Assembly (NCBI GenBank): GCA_023395255.1
Contig: JAEWZN010000003.1
Span: 186,001-250,000, forward strand
Reading direction: 5' to 3'
DNA length: 64,000 nucleotides
Origin: Deferribacteres bacterium
GTDB taxonomy: Bacteria; Chrysiogenota; Deferribacteres; Deferribacterales; Geovibrionaceae
The notes below the pieces were generated by a model that was not told where the DNA came from, made no database searches, and saw only the letters and a list, made by a program, of their open reading frames with translations. Shown here piece after piece: positions 55,234 through 64,000 of this stretch. The position numbers and the translations under genes were made by a program. Position 1 is the stretch's first letter; every line of letters starts with the position of its first letter.

Positions 55234-56789
55234 GCAGTCTGCATGCGTTACTTGCCCTCGCGAGCCTTTTAGTAGGTATGTTCGCGGGACTTTTATATCA
55301 GAAAAGAAAGAATGATAATGAGAATATCAGAAACAGCAAAACAGCCGAAGACATCATCAACAGAGCAAGAAAGGAAGCCGATGAGATAATCAAGGAAGGC
55401 AAACTTGAGTCCAAGGATTATGTCTATAAAGGCAAGCAGGAAGTTGAAAGGGAATCAAGAGAAAAGAAAAAAGAGATAGCCGCCCTTGAAAAAAGGCTTA
55501 TCACCAAAGAAGAATCCATAGACAGTAAGCTTGATCAGCTTACCAAGAAAGAGGATGCTCTCCTTAAAAAATACGAGGAAGCGGAAGAAAAACAGAAGGT
55601 TCTCGACAGGCTCCGTGAGGAAGCGGAAGAGATCCGCAACAGAATGATAGCCGAAATCGAAAAGATAGCCGCCATGACAAGGGAGGAGGCAAAGCAGATG
55701 CTTATCGCCGAACTTGTTGAGGATGCAAAAATAGATGCGGCGCGTGAGCTCAGGGAAATCGAAGAGCAGACCAAGATGGATGCAGAGAAAAAAGCCCAGA
55801 GCATTATCGCCACAGCCATCCAGAGATGTGCACCCGAATATGTGGGCGAGATTTCCGTCTCTGTTGTCAGCCTTCCCAGCGATGAGATGAAAGGCAGAAT
55901 CATAGGCCGTGAAGGAAGAAACATCCGCACATTTGAAAGCGTTACCGGAGTTGACATCATAGTGGACGACACACCCGAAGCCGTTATCCTTTCATCTTAC
56001 GACCCGTTCAGAAGAGAGATCGCCAAAATGACCCTTGAAAGGCTTGTGACCGACGGCCGCATTCATCCGGCGAGGATAGAGGAGCTTCACGACAAATGCC
56101 GTGAGGAGCTTGAAAAACATGTCCTTGAGGTCGGCGAGCAGACCCTCTTTGATCTCGGCATACACGGCGTTCACAAAGATATTTCAAGGCTTATCGGCAG
56201 GCTCAAATACAGAACCAGCTACGGTCAGAACGTTCTCGGACACTCCATAGAAGTCGCGAAAATCTGCGGAACAATGGCAGCCGAACTCGGACTGAACGAG
56301 AAAATAGCCAAACGCGCAGGCCTTCTCCACGACATAGGAAAAGCCATAGACTACGAAAGCGAAGGCTCACACACCGAAATCGGTCTGGAAGTCGCCAAGA
56401 AATACAAAGAGGACTGGCGGGTGCTTAACGCCATCGCCTCACACCACGGTGAAGAGGAGTTCAAGTGCGTTGAATCTGTCCTTGTACAGGCCGCGGATGC
56501 CATGAGCGCATCCAGACCGGGCGCGAGGAGAGAGGTTCTTGAGTCATACCTTAAAAGGCTCGAAAACCTTGAGACAATCGCTTCCTCGTTTGACGGTGTC
56601 AGCAAATGCTACGCTATTCAGGCGGGAAGGGAAGTGCGCATAATAGTTGAGCCCGACAAAGTGACCGATGAAAGGCTCGTGACTCTTTCCAAAGACATAT
56701 CTAAAAAGATAGAGGAAGAACTCACATACCCCGGACAGATCAGGGTTACTGTAATCAGAGAAGCCCGCTCTGTGGGATATGCTAAATAA
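55230..56789 (+). CDS. rny: Ribonuclease Y
   Basis: A 519-residue endoribonuclease. A short N-terminal membrane helix (about 4-22) is followed by a long coiled coil (to about 195), a KH RNA-binding domain ([15 protein letters not shown]) and an HD domain with the metal site [10 protein letters not shown]. RNase Y starts mRNA decay in many bacteria that lack RNase E. It overlaps the previous gene and is followed by the YmdB-like gene, its usual neighbour. Confidence 0.95.
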   Translation: MSSLHALLALASLLVGMFAGLLYQKRKNDNENIRNSKTAEDIINRARKEADEIIKEGKLESKDYVYKGKQEVERESREKKKEIAALEKRLITKEESIDSKLDQLTKKEDALLKKYEEAEEKQKVLDRLREEAEEIRNRMIAEIEKIAAMTREEAKQMLIAELVEDAKIDAARELREIEEQTKMDAEKKAQSIIATAIQRCAPEYVGEISVSVVSLPSDEMKGRIIGREGRNIRTFESVTGVDIIVDDTPEAVILSSYDPFRREIAKMTLERLVTDGRIHPARIEELHDKCREELEKHVLEVGEQTLFDLGIHGVHKDISRLIGRLKYRTSYGQNVLGHSIEVAKICGTMAAELGLNEKIAKRAGLLHDIGKAIDYESEGSHTEIGLEVAKKYKEDWRVLNAIASHHGEEEFKCVESVLVQAADAMSASRPGARREVLESYLKRLENLETIASSFDGVSKCYAIQAGREVRIIVEPDKVTDERLVTLSKDISKKIEEELTYPGQIRVTVIREARSVGYAK

Positions 56790-56798
56790 CACAGTTAA

Positions 56799-57575
56799 GT
56801 GAAAGTACTTCATATAGGCGATATAATGGGCAAAGCAGGCAGAAGCCTGCTTCGCTCCGCCGTACCCCGCCTCCGAGAGGAACTCGGACTTGACATTGTA
56901 ATAGCAAACGTTGAGAACGCCGCAAACGGCTTCGGTATCACTGAGGCTCTCTATAAAGATATTCTTTCATACGGTGTTGATCTCATGAGTACCGGAAACC
57001 ATGTGTTCGATGTGAAGGAATCCGAAAATTTCATCAGAAATCTGGAAAATCTCGTCCGCCCCGCCAATTACCCGGATGGAACCCCCGGCAAAGGGCACAT
57101 AACCATAGAAAAAAACGGCGAAAGATTCACCCTGCTTAATCTGATGGGGAGAGTCTTCATGCCCCTTTCCGACTGCCCTTTCAGGAAATTTGACTCAGTC
57201 TACCCTGAAATAAGCAGAAGCTTTGTCCTTGTGGACTTTCATGCGGAAGCCACCAGCGAGAAGAACGCCTTCGGGCTGTACACAGACGGCAGAGCCGGAG
57301 CTGTGCTCGGAACCCATACTCACGTACAGACAAACGATGACAGGGTACTGCCGAACGGCACTCTGTATATTACCGATGTGGGCATGTGCGGCGGGCTTGA
57401 CTCAGTCATAGGGATGAGCTCAGATGCGCCGATAGAGCGGTTTCTGGGCGGTGTGCCGAGGAAATATGAGGTTGAAAAAGCGGGTAAAATGGTGTTTAAT
57501 GCCCTGTTTTTCGAGTATGATTCACTCGGTAAAATTGTCCGTTATTCAAAAATATCAGAAATATCGGGGGAGTAA
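56799..57575 (+). CDS. YmdB-like metallophosphoesterase
   Basis: A 258-residue calcineurin-fold phosphoesterase of the TIGR00282 group. It shows the metal-site motifs GDIMGKAG, NVENAANGFG and STGNHVFD. YmdB of Bacillus hydrolyses cyclic nucleotides and influences biofilm and motility, and it is nearly always next to rny. The start codon is GTG, 10 bases after rny. It abuts nadA with no gap. Confidence 0.9.
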   Translation: MKVLHIGDIMGKAGRSLLRSAVPRLREELGLDIVIANVENAANGFGITEALYKDILSYGVDLMSTGNHVFDVKESENFIRNLENLVRPANYPDGTPGKGHITIEKNGERFTLLNLMGRVFMPLSDCPFRKFDSVYPEISRSFVLVDFHAEATSEKNAFGLYTDGRAGAVLGTHTHVQTNDDRVLPNGTLYITDVGMCGGLDSVIGMSSDAPIERFLGGVPRKYEVEKAGKMVFNALFFEYDSLGKIVRYSKISEISGE

Positions 57576-58484
57576 ATGGACTACAGAAAAGAGATCAAGC
57601 GCCTTGCCGCAGAAATGGACGCTGTTATTCTGGCTCATAACTACCAGCCTGCGGAAATTCAGGAAATTGCAGACATCACCGGGGACTCCCTCGGTTTAAG
57701 CATACAGGCGGCACAGACCGACAAAAGCACGATAGTTTTCTGCGGGGTGCACTTCATGGCGGAGACCGCGTACATGCTTTCACCACAGAAAACCGTTCTT
57801 CTGCCTGAGATAAATGCGGGCTGCCCCATGGCGGACATGATAACTGCGGATAAGCTCCGCGAGTTCAAGAAGCAGCACCCGAACGCCGCCGTTGTCTGCT
57901 ACGTGAACACAACTGCCGATGTTAAGGCGGAGAGCGACATCTGCTGTACATCCGCCAACGCGGTTAATGTGATTAAACATGTGGACGCTGATGAGATAAT
58001 CTTCGTGCCTGACCGCAACTTAGGTCACTATGTGTCACGCTTTACCGATAAAAAGATGATACTCTGGCAGGGCTGGTGTCCCATACATAACAGAACAACC
58101 GAGCTTGAAGTCAGGCAGCTTAAGGAAAAATATCCCGATGCGCTTGTTGTGGCTCACCCTGAGAACCCACCTTCTGTTGTGGAGCTTGCTGATCATGTCT
58201 GCTCCACATCTGGTATATACACATACTGCCGCGAGAGTTCCAACAAGCGTTTCATTATCGCCACGGAAGAGGGCGTACGCTACCTGCTTGAAAAGCAGAA
58301 CCCTGATAAGGAATTTATTTTCGCTTATGACGGGTTCATCTGTAAGAATATGAAGAAAACCACGCTGAAAAGCCTTTATGAGGCACTGCTTTACAAACAG
58401 CATGTAATAACTGTGCCGGAGGATATAAGGGAGAAGGGTGTCCGCTGTATTCAGAAGATGCTTGATATACCCCGAAACTACTAA
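57576..58484 (+). CDS. nadA: Quinolinate synthase A
   Basis: A 302-residue [4Fe-4S] enzyme that condenses iminoaspartate with dihydroxyacetone phosphate to quinolinate, the second step of NAD synthesis. It shows AHNYQPAEIQEIAD, CCTSANAV, FVPDRNLGHYV, and VCSTSGIY. Length is typical. It follows the YmdB-like gene directly (spacing 0) and complements nadB at 8180; no nadC gene is in the window. GGGGGAG lies ahead of the ATG. Confidence 0.95.
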   Translation: MDYRKEIKRLAAEMDAVILAHNYQPAEIQEIADITGDSLGLSIQAAQTDKSTIVFCGVHFMAETAYMLSPQKTVLLPEINAGCPMADMITADKLREFKKQHPNAAVVCYVNTTADVKAESDICCTSANAVNVIKHVDADEIIFVPDRNLGHYVSRFTDKKMILWQGWCPIHNRTTELEVRQLKEKYPDALVVAHPENPPSVVELADHVCSTSGIYTYCRESSNKRFIIATEEGVRYLLEKQNPDKEFIFAYDGFICKNMKKTTLKSLYEALLYKQHVITVPEDIREKGVRCIQKMLDIPRNY

Positions 58485-58501
58485 TATTTAAAAATAATCT
58501 G

Positions 58502-58531
58502 ACAATTTTCAGAAGCGGTTCCGAAAATTGT
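58502..58531 (+). terminator. Stem-loop after nadA
   Basis: The stem ACAATTTTC/GAAAATTGT has a loop of about 12 bases and is followed by TTGAATTTT. It is AT-rich, so only a weak terminator. Confidence 0.45.
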
Positions 58532-58558
58532 TGAATTTTAGAACATAAGTGCTAATAT
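58531..58558 (+). promoter_or_regulatory. Sigma-70 promoter of rpiB
   Basis: TTGAAT, a 16-base spacer, then TAATAT (58553-58558), 25 bases ahead of the start codon. Confidence 0.62.
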
Positions 58559-58583
58559 AGCGAACCTTTGTTCGGGAGATAAT

Positions 58584-59078
58584 ATGTGCAGCCGTCTTTC
58601 AGTCTTTAAGAAAGTAGCAATAGCCAGTGACCACGGCGGATTTGAACTTAAGGAACAGTTAAAAAATTACATATTAAAATACGGAGTGGATGTTCTAGAT
58701 TTAGGAACAGATAACGAAGCCTCCGTTGATTACCCCGACTTCGGCGCAAAGGCAGGCATTGCCGTTGCGGACGGCGAAGCGGACGGAGCCATAGTGATAT
58801 GCGGCTCCGGCATAGGCATTTCAATTTCAGCAAATAAAATACCCGGCATAAGGGCTGCCCTCTGCTGGGACACATACACGGCAAAAATGTCCAGAATGCA
58901 CAATGACTCAAATGTTCTTGCCCTCGGCGGCAGAATAACCACCTTTGACCGTGCTGTGGGCATGGTTGATTTATGGCTCACCACACCTTTTGACGGCGGA
59001 AGACACCAAAAGCGCATAGACAAGCTTGACGCTCTTGCTGCTGAAAGATGGCGGAAATATTTATCTGAGGAAAAATAA
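58584..59078 (+). CDS. rpiB: Ribose-5-phosphate isomerase B
   Basis: A 164-residue RpiB/LacAB-type sugar isomerase that interconverts ribose-5-phosphate and ribulose-5-phosphate. It has SDHGGFELKE, DYPDFG, the catalytic Cys in VICGSGIGISI, and SRMHNDSNVLALGGR. Length fits the family. GGGAGATAAT precedes the ATG. It stands ahead of the dCMP deaminase and rnf genes. Confidence 0.95.
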   Translation: MCSRLSVFKKVAIASDHGGFELKEQLKNYILKYGVDVLDLGTDNEASVDYPDFGAKAGIAVADGEADGAIVICGSGIGISISANKIPGIRAALCWDTYTAKMSRMHNDSNVLALGGRITTFDRAVGMVDLWLTTPFDGGRHQKRIDKLDALAAERWRKYLSEEK

Positions 59079-59138
59079 CATGCTCAAAAAGTCGGGAAAA
59101 GGCTTCATCAGAGGGCTTTTTCTTACGGGAACAGGGTA

Positions 59139-59585
59139 TTGAGGCCGAACTGGGATCAGTACTTCATTGAAATCACGAATATAGCCAAACAGCGCTCCAC
59201 TTGTCTGAGACGGCAGGTCGGAGCACTCCTTGTTAAAGATAACCATATACTTGCCACCGGATATAACGGAGTGCCTGCGGGTGTAACTCACTGCGAGGCT
59301 GTCGGGTGTCTGCGGCAAAAACTCAATGTGCCCTCCGGTCAGAGGCATGAGCTTTGCAGAGGGCTTCATGCCGAACAGAACGCGATACTTCAGGCTGCTT
59401 ACCACGGTGTGCCCATCAAGGGCGCCACTCTCTACTGCAACACCAAACCCTGCTCAATCTGCACCAAAATGATCATAAACGCCGGCATAGTACGCATAGT
59501 TTACGAACTCTATTACGAGGACGCTCTTGCGGACGAGATTCTGGCGGAAACTAATATAATAGTTGAACAATTTAATAAAGGGTAG
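59139..59585 (+). CDS. Deoxycytidylate (dCMP) deaminase
   Basis: A 148-residue zinc deaminase (dCMP deaminase/ComEB). The zinc site is shown by HAEQNAIL and [12 protein letters not shown], with the N-terminal [20 protein letters not shown]. It makes dUMP from dCMP. The start codon is TTG behind ACAGGG, as no ATG is nearby upstream. It lies directly ahead of rnfC. Confidence 0.92.
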   Translation: MRPNWDQYFIEITNIAKQRSTCLRRQVGALLVKDNHILATGYNGVPAGVTHCEAVGCLRQKLNVPSGQRHELCRGLHAEQNAILQAAYHGVPIKGATLYCNTKPCSICTKMIINAGIVRIVYELYYEDALADEILAETNIIVEQFNKG

Positions 59586-59589
59586 GCTC

Positions 59590-60900
59590 ATGCCGTTTTT
59601 TGGATTCAGAGGAGGCGTTCACCCTGACTACAATAAGGGTGCGACGTCGGGCAAACCAATTGAGGTTATGCCCGTGAAAGAGGGTGCGCTGTACGGGGTT
59701 CCCCTCGCGCAGCACATAGGGGCTCCGGCAAAGGCGCTGGTGGCTAAAAATCAGGAAGTGAAGGCGGGAGAGCTGATAGGACAGGCCGCAGGCTTTATCA
59801 GCGCGAATATTCATGCTCCCGTTTCAGGAAAGGTTGTGGCTTTGCAGGATCTGCCTCATCCCGTCACAGGGAAGACGGCAGGGGTTATAATCGAGGCCTC
59901 AGGGGATCAGAATGAAATCCTCCCGGCGGAAGCTGCGGAGAAGTTTCAGGATGCCGTGCTGAGGGCAGGGATAGTCGGCCTCGGCGGGGCTACATTCCCC
60001 ACAAACGTGAAGCTCAGCCCGCCCAAGAAGGTGGATACGCTGCTGCTTAACGGCGCTGAGTGCGAGCCTTACCTCACCTGCGACCACAGGCTTATGCTTG
60101 AGAAAACGGAAGAGATAATCAAAGGCGCGGACATCATCCGAAAAGCGCTCAATATCGAAAATCTTATCATAGGCATAGAAGAGAACAAGCCCGATGCGCT
60201 TGCCGCTTTCGGCAAGTTCGTTTCGGCATATAAGTTTGAGCTTATCCCCCTTGAGGTGAAATACCCGCAGGGCGGCGAGAAACAGCTTATAAAAGCCTGT
60301 CTCAACAGGACGGTTCCCGAAGGCATGCTCCCCCTTGAGGTGGGTGTCATTGTACATAACGTGGGAACCTGTCTTGCCGTTTTTGAGGCGGTCGCAAACA
60401 GAAAACCCCTTATAGAGAGAGTGGTTACGGTAACCGGAGCCGTGAAGGAGCCCAAGAACCTCCTTGTGCGCATCGGCACACCTGTTAAGGATATTATAGA
60501 ATACTGCGGCGGCTTTCTGGGCGATCCCCGCAAGGTGGTTATGGGCGGGCCTATGATGGGCTTTGCGCTTTCCACCCTTGATGTGCCCATGATGAAGGGA
60601 ACAAGCGGCATTCTGGTTTTTCGCAGTGAAGACCTGCCGGATTTAAGACAGTGCAACTGCATACGCTGCGGCCGCTGTGTGGATGTCTGCCCCATGGGGC
60701 TCATCCCTTCCGTTATGGACAGGTTTGTCATCAGAGAGATGTATGAATCCCTTGCCGACTGGCATGTGATGAACTGCATCGAATGCGGCTGCTGTTCATA
60801 CGACTGTCCGTCCAGACGCAACCTTGCGGGCGGATTCAAAACATCCAAGCGTGAGGTTATGAAGGTGCTTAAGGCACGGGAGGCACAGAAAAATGGCTGA
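59590..60900 (+). CDS. rnfC: RnfC, ferredoxin/NADH-side subunit of the RNF complex
   Basis: A 436-residue protein with an N-terminal barrel-sandwich (biotinyl-like) domain (FISANIHAPVSGKV), an NAD/FMN-binding domain like that of complex I NuoF (GGATFPTNVKL, NGAECEPY), and two [4Fe-4S] sets (CNCIRCGRCVDVCP and CIECGCCSYDCP). RnfC is the NADH-binding subunit of the ferredoxin:NAD+ ion pump. The ATG at 59590 matches the family start; a TTG at 59563 would add nine residues. It heads the rnfCDGEAB order. Confidence 0.95.
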   Translation: MPFFGFRGGVHPDYNKGATSGKPIEVMPVKEGALYGVPLAQHIGAPAKALVAKNQEVKAGELIGQAAGFISANIHAPVSGKVVALQDLPHPVTGKTAGVIIEASGDQNEILPAEAAEKFQDAVLRAGIVGLGGATFPTNVKLSPPKKVDTLLLNGAECEPYLTCDHRLMLEKTEEIIKGADIIRKALNIENLIIGIEENKPDALAAFGKFVSAYKFELIPLEVKYPQGGEKQLIKACLNRTVPEGMLPLEVGVIVHNVGTCLAVFEAVANRKPLIERVVTVTGAVKEPKNLLVRIGTPVKDIIEYCGGFLGDPRKVVMGGPMMGFALSTLDVPMMKGTSGILVFRSEDLPDLRQCNCIRCGRCVDVCPMGLIPSVMDRFVIREMYESLADWHVMNCIECGCCSYDCPSRRNLAGGFKTSKREVMKVLKAREAQKNG

Positions 60901-61885
60901 CAATAAATTTCTGGTTTCCTTTTCCCCCCATACAAGAGACCCGCTCACGACCGACAAGGTTATGATGCTGGTGGTGCTGGCGCTTGTGCCCAGCATACTT
61001 GTTTCCGTTTATGTATACGGCTTTTACGCGGTTAAGACCTACGCTCTGACGGTTATATTCTGTCTGGGACTTGAGGCTCTTTTCCTTAAAATACGCAAAC
61101 TCCCCGTCACAGTGAGGGACAACAGCGCACTGGTCACGGCGATTCTGCTTGCCATGAACATGCCCCCCTCGCCGCCGTGGTGGCTTGTGCTTGCGGGCAG
61201 CTTCGTGGCGATAGTTATCTCCAAACAGGTTTTCGGCGGACTGGGACAGAACCCGTTCAACCCCGCTCTTGTGGGCAGGGTGTTCCTGCTTATCGCATGG
61301 CCTGCGGAGATGACCTCATGGATTGAGGCCTCCACACTGAAAAACGGCTTTATGTTCGATGCCGTGAGCACTGCCACTCCTCTGGGACAGATAAAATCAG
61401 AGATCATAAGCAGCGGGCACATAGTCTCCACCGGAATGGCGGATGTTACAGATCTTTTCCTCGGAACAGTCAGCGGCTGTCTCGGCGGCGATTCCGCAAT
61501 TGCTGTTCTCATAGGCGGGCTTTTCCTCATCTGGAAGCGCATAATAAAATGGCATATACCTTTTACATATCTGGCAACTGTTTTTGTACTCACAGGGCTT
61601 TACTGGCTCATATCCCCTGAGAAAACGCTCAGTCCCGTTCAGCACCTTCTGGCGGGCGGGCTTATGCTCGGCGCTTTCTTTATGGCGACAGATTACGTAA
61701 CCTGCCCCATGACCATTAAGGGTCAGGTGCTTTTCGGCTTCGGCTGCGGGCTTCTCACTGTTGTGATAAGGCTTTTCGGCGGTTATCCGGAGGGTGTGGC
61801 GTTCTCAATCCTTATCATGAACGCTGTAACGCCCCTCATTGATAACTACATGCGCCCCGCAAGCTTCGGCGAGGTGAAGTCATGA
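60893..61885 (+). CDS. rnfD: RnfD, membrane subunit with covalent FMN
   Basis: A 330-residue membrane protein of about ten helices. It has the family segment GGLGQNPFNPALVGR and the FMN-attachment motif STATPLGQ (Thr carries FMN). RnfD, like NqrB, holds the membrane flavin of the ion path; the C-terminal FGGYPEGVAFSILIMN matches the related NqrB at the start of the window. It overlaps rnfC by 8 and rnfG by 4 bases. Confidence 0.94.
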   Translation: MADNKFLVSFSPHTRDPLTTDKVMMLVVLALVPSILVSVYVYGFYAVKTYALTVIFCLGLEALFLKIRKLPVTVRDNSALVTAILLAMNMPPSPPWWLVLAGSFVAIVISKQVFGGLGQNPFNPALVGRVFLLIAWPAEMTSWIEASTLKNGFMFDAVSTATPLGQIKSEIISSGHIVSTGMADVTDLFLGTVSGCLGGDSAIAVLIGGLFLIWKRIIKWHIPFTYLATVFVLTGLYWLISPEKTLSPVQHLLAGGLMLGAFFMATDYVTCPMTIKGQVLFGFGCGLLTVVIRLFGGYPEGVAFSILIMNAVTPLIDNYMRPASFGEVKS

Positions 61886-62439
61886 ACCGTAACTCAGTTA
61901 TGATGGTTGTGGTGCTCACGGTAATCGCAGGGATTTCCGCTCTCATACTCGCCTTTGTCTATGATTTCACAAAGGACCGCATAGCGGAGGAATACAGGAA
62001 AGACTTCCTCAAGGGGCTTACTGTTGTTCTGCCTGAGTTTGACAATGAGCCTGACAAAGAGGCCGTGGAAGTGGACGGCAGAATGCTTTATCCGGCTAAA
62101 ATGGGCGGTGAGCTTCTGGCATACGCAGTGCAGAGCGTTTCGCCCAAGGGCTACAGCGGCGACATAGTCGTGCTGATGGGAGTGGATCTTGAAGGCAAGG
62201 TCACGGGTATCGAGATCCTGAAACATGCTGAAACCCCCGGACTCGGCAACAAGATAGAGTTTCCGGAGTTCAGGGACAGCTTTAAAGGGCTCAGTAAAAA
62301 TGATAACATCGCCGTTAAGAAAGATGGCGGCAATATAGAGCAGTTCAGCGGGGCGACTATTTCACCGCGCGCTGTCTGCGAAGCTGTCACGGCGGGACTC
62401 GCCTTTATGGACAAAGCGCTTGCGGAGGTGAAAAAATGA
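61882..62439 (+). CDS. rnfG: RnfG, periplasmic FMN subunit
   Basis: A 185-residue protein with an N-terminal helix (about 5-25) and an FMN domain with FSGATISPRAV, where the threonine carries covalent FMN, as in NqrC. ETPGLGNKI is the family's other motif. It is the RNF counterpart of NqrC at 361 and is coupled to rnfD and rnfE by 4-base overlaps. Confidence 0.94.
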   Translation: MNRNSVMMVVVLTVIAGISALILAFVYDFTKDRIAEEYRKDFLKGLTVVLPEFDNEPDKEAVEVDGRMLYPAKMGGELLAYAVQSVSPKGYSGDIVVLMGVDLEGKVTGIEILKHAETPGLGNKIEFPEFRDSFKGLSKNDNIAVKKDGGNIEQFSGATISPRAVCEAVTAGLAFMDKALAEVKK

Positions 62440-63056
62440 GACTTTCCAGCCTTACAGACGGCATATTTAAGAACAACGCCGTTCTCAAACAGGTTCTGGG
62501 GCTTTGTCCTGCCCTCGCGGTGACAACCTCCGCTGTGAACGGAATAGCCATGGGGCTTGCCACAACGGCAGTCCTTATCGGCTCGAACTCGGTTGTTTCG
62601 CTGATAAAAAGCGTTATCCCCGCTAAGGTGCGTATTCCGGCTTTCATCGTTATCATAGCCAGCTTCGTTACGGTGGTCGATCTGATGATGAACGCCTTCG
62701 TGCATGACCTTCATAAGGTTCTGGGGCTTTTCATTCCTTTGATAGTCGTTAACTGCGTGGTTCTGGGCAGGGCGGAAAGCTTCGCCTCCAAAAACGGCGT
62801 GGGCGATTCCTTCCTTGATGCCGTGGGAACCGGACTGGGCTTCACTTTTGCTCTGTTTCTCCTCGGCGCGGTGAGAGAGGTTCTCGGCAACGGCTCCTTC
62901 TTCGGTCTCGGTCTGTTCCCCGAAGGGTTCAGCCCGGCGATACTGATGATTCTGCCTCCGGGCGCATTCATCGTTCTCGGCTTCATACTGGCCGGAAACA
63001 ACTGGATAGAGGAAAGAAAGCGCGCGAAAGCGGGCAGGGCGGTGACAAATGGCTGA
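62436..63056 (+). CDS. rnfE: RnfE, membrane subunit
   Basis: A 206-residue six-helix protein with [20 protein letters not shown] and [12 protein letters not shown], the RnfE/NqrD signatures (compare nqrD at 1142). It is one half of the inverted pair with RnfA that binds the intramembrane FeS centre. Its start overlaps rnfG and its end overlaps rnfA by 8 bases. Confidence 0.94.
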   Translation: MRLSSLTDGIFKNNAVLKQVLGLCPALAVTTSAVNGIAMGLATTAVLIGSNSVVSLIKSVIPAKVRIPAFIVIIASFVTVVDLMMNAFVHDLHKVLGLFIPLIVVNCVVLGRAESFASKNGVGDSFLDAVGTGLGFTFALFLLGAVREVLGNGSFFGLGLFPEGFSPAILMILPPGAFIVLGFILAGNNWIEERKRAKAGRAVTNG

Positions 63057-63627
63057 GCTTGCTCTGGTATTTGTCGGGGCGGTACTGGTTAACAACTTCG
63101 TTCTCAGCCGCTTCCTCGGAATATGCCCGTTCTTCGGCGTTTCAAGGCAGGTAGACACTGCAATAGGCATGAGCCTCGCCGTTACCTTCGTAATGGCAGT
63201 GGCAGGTGTGATAACATGGATTATTCAGTACACAGTGCTGGATAAATTCGGCATAGGCTACCTCCAGACAATAGTTTTCATACTGGTGATCGCATCTCTG
63301 GTGCAGTTCGTTGAAATGGTTATAGAGAAGACCTCGCCTGATCTCTACAAGAGCCTCGGAATCTTCCTGCCGCTTATCACCACCAACTGCGCGATTCTCG
63401 GCGCCGCGATCATTAACATACAGTCAGGCTTCGGCTTTGTGACAATGCTTGTGTTCACCATCGGCTCCGCTCTGGGTTTCGGGCTTGCTCTCGTGCTTTT
63501 CGCCGGGCTCAGAGAGAGAACAGAGCTCTCAGACATTCCGTACCTGTTCAAAGGAGTGCCCATAGCCTTCATAACGGCGGGAATCCTTGCGCTTGCCTTC
63601 ATGGGCTTCAGCGGACTGGTTAAGTAG
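63049..63627 (+). CDS. rnfA: RnfA, membrane subunit
   Basis: A 192-residue multi-helix protein with [20 protein letters not shown] and [14 protein letters not shown], the RnfA/NqrE signatures with the two cluster cysteines (compare nqrE at 1759). It forms the FeS-binding pair with RnfE. The stop is 8 bases before the rnfB start. Confidence 0.95.
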   Translation: MAELALVFVGAVLVNNFVLSRFLGICPFFGVSRQVDTAIGMSLAVTFVMAVAGVITWIIQYTVLDKFGIGYLQTIVFILVIASLVQFVEMVIEKTSPDLYKSLGIFLPLITTNCAILGAAIINIQSGFGFVTMLVFTIGSALGFGLALVLFAGLRERTELSDIPYLFKGVPIAFITAGILALAFMGFSGLVK

Positions 63628-63635
63628 GTGAAGAT

Positions 63636-64000
63636 ATGACATCAGCAATACTGACAATGCTTTCGACCGGATTTGTTGCCGGTTTCGGGCTTATGATAGC
63701 TTCAAAGAAGTTCCACGTTGAAAAAGACCCCCGCATTGAGCAGGTGGTTAACCTGCTCCCCGCGGCAAACTGCGGCGGCTGCGGGTTTCCCGGCTGCGGC
63801 GCTTTGGCTGAATCCATAGTTAAGGGCAAGTCCGCCCCGAACTCCTGCCCGGTTCTTGGTGCTGAAAGCGCTGCGGAGATAGCCGCCCTTCTGGGGATTG
63901 AGCTTGGCTCAAACGTGCGGAAAGTCGCCAGAGTCCGCTGCAAAGGCGGCCGGGCGGAAGCTCCTGAAAAATATGATTACTACGGCCCCCGTGACTGCCA
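63636..64000 (+). CDS. rnfB: RnfB, ferredoxin-side FeS subunit (N-terminal part)
   Basis: The ATG at 63636 opens a frame that runs off the window; about 121 residues are visible. A membrane helix (about 2-24) is followed by the RnfB motif CGGCGFPGCG and a further Cys in NSCPVLG, which bind a [4Fe-4S] cluster. RnfB takes electrons from reduced ferredoxin. The C-terminal ferredoxin domains lie outside the window. Confidence 0.93.
   Translation, partial: MTSAILTMLSTGFVAGFGLMIASKKFHVEKDPRIEQVVNLLPAANCGGCGFPGCGALAESIVKGKSAPNSCPVLGAESAAEIAALLGIELGSNVRKVARVRCKGGRAEAPEKYDYYGPRDC

Noticed and set aside
62151-63170. A 339-codon minus-strand open frame across rnfG, rnfE and rnfA
   Set aside because: It is antisense to coupled membrane genes with strong motifs; its product is low-complexity Arg/Ser/Glu-rich sequence without a recognisable domain.

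Overview
The window is chromosomal DNA from an anaerobic or facultatively anaerobic Gram-negative bacterium with a respiratory metabolism. Several traits fit Deferribacterota (Geovibrio/Denitrovibrio/Seleniivibrio-like): both an NQR and an RNF pump, a futalosine-pathway (menaquinone) enzyme, a propionyl-CoA carboxylase/methylmalonyl-CoA mutase cluster, a PsrABC/PhsABC-type molybdoenzyme, DUF3373-type porin and periplasmic c-type cytochromes. That placement is an inference from gene content. Outer-membrane proteins, lipoproteins and Tat signals show a diderm envelope.

Layout. 1-3802: end of the nqr operon (nqrB partial, nqrC, D, E, F, and a small Cys-rich NqrM-like protein). 3803-10455: PAS-rich histidine kinase with a receiver protein, PrsW-like membrane protease, a tiny membrane protein, an MnmC-like methyltransferase, nadB and an outer-membrane protein. 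10459-19507: a radical SAM protein, enolase followed by a 167-bp tandem duplication, and a 1,927-residue cadherin-repeat surface protein. 19662-24877: M29 aminopeptidase, Fe-dependent alcohol dehydrogenase, lytic transglycosylase, metF, a radical SAM protein and a futalosine hydrolase-like gene. 25176-31990: three-subunit propionyl-CoA carboxylase, methylmalonyl-CoA mutase and MeaB. 31999-33488: an orphan PD-(D/E)XK-like protein, ybaK and rpsT.

33610-45691 is the most distinctive block. It holds a lipoprotein, a dihaem cytochrome with a flavocytochrome-c sulfide dehydrogenase (FccB) partner, a TorD-type chaperone, a cytochrome with an unusual CX3CH haem site, a DUF3373 outer-membrane protein, a three-gene Mo-oxidoreductase/FeS/NrfD operon and a triple-rhodanese lipoprotein. 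Together these look like a periplasmic sulfur (sulfide/polysulfide) redox module. The 13-bp palindrome GTATATTGTATAC is present upstream of both the chaperone operon and the molybdoenzyme operon, suggesting one regulator.

45763-52530: a MocR-type regulator divergent from a 36-residue membrane protein, a sigma-54 two-component pair, mobA, tRNA-Arg(ACG), an array of intergenic repeats and an EAL-HDOD protein. 52826-59585: a housekeeping string (zapB-like, zapA, 6S RNA, rarA, 5-formyl-THF cyclo-ligase, rny, ymdB-like, nadA, rpiB, dCMP deaminase). 59590-64000: the rnf operon rnfCDGEA plus the start of rnfB, cut by the window end.

How it fits together: NQR and RNF couple NADH and ferredoxin oxidation to ion pumping and the quinone pool; the NrfD-type complex and the flavocytochrome exchange electrons between that pool and sulfur compounds in the periplasm; mobA and the TorD protein support molybdoenzyme maturation; nadB and nadA supply NAD. 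No CRISPR array, prophage or intact insertion sequence was seen. The accessory signals lie in the intergenic repeats, the small membrane proteins and the orphan nuclease-like gene.
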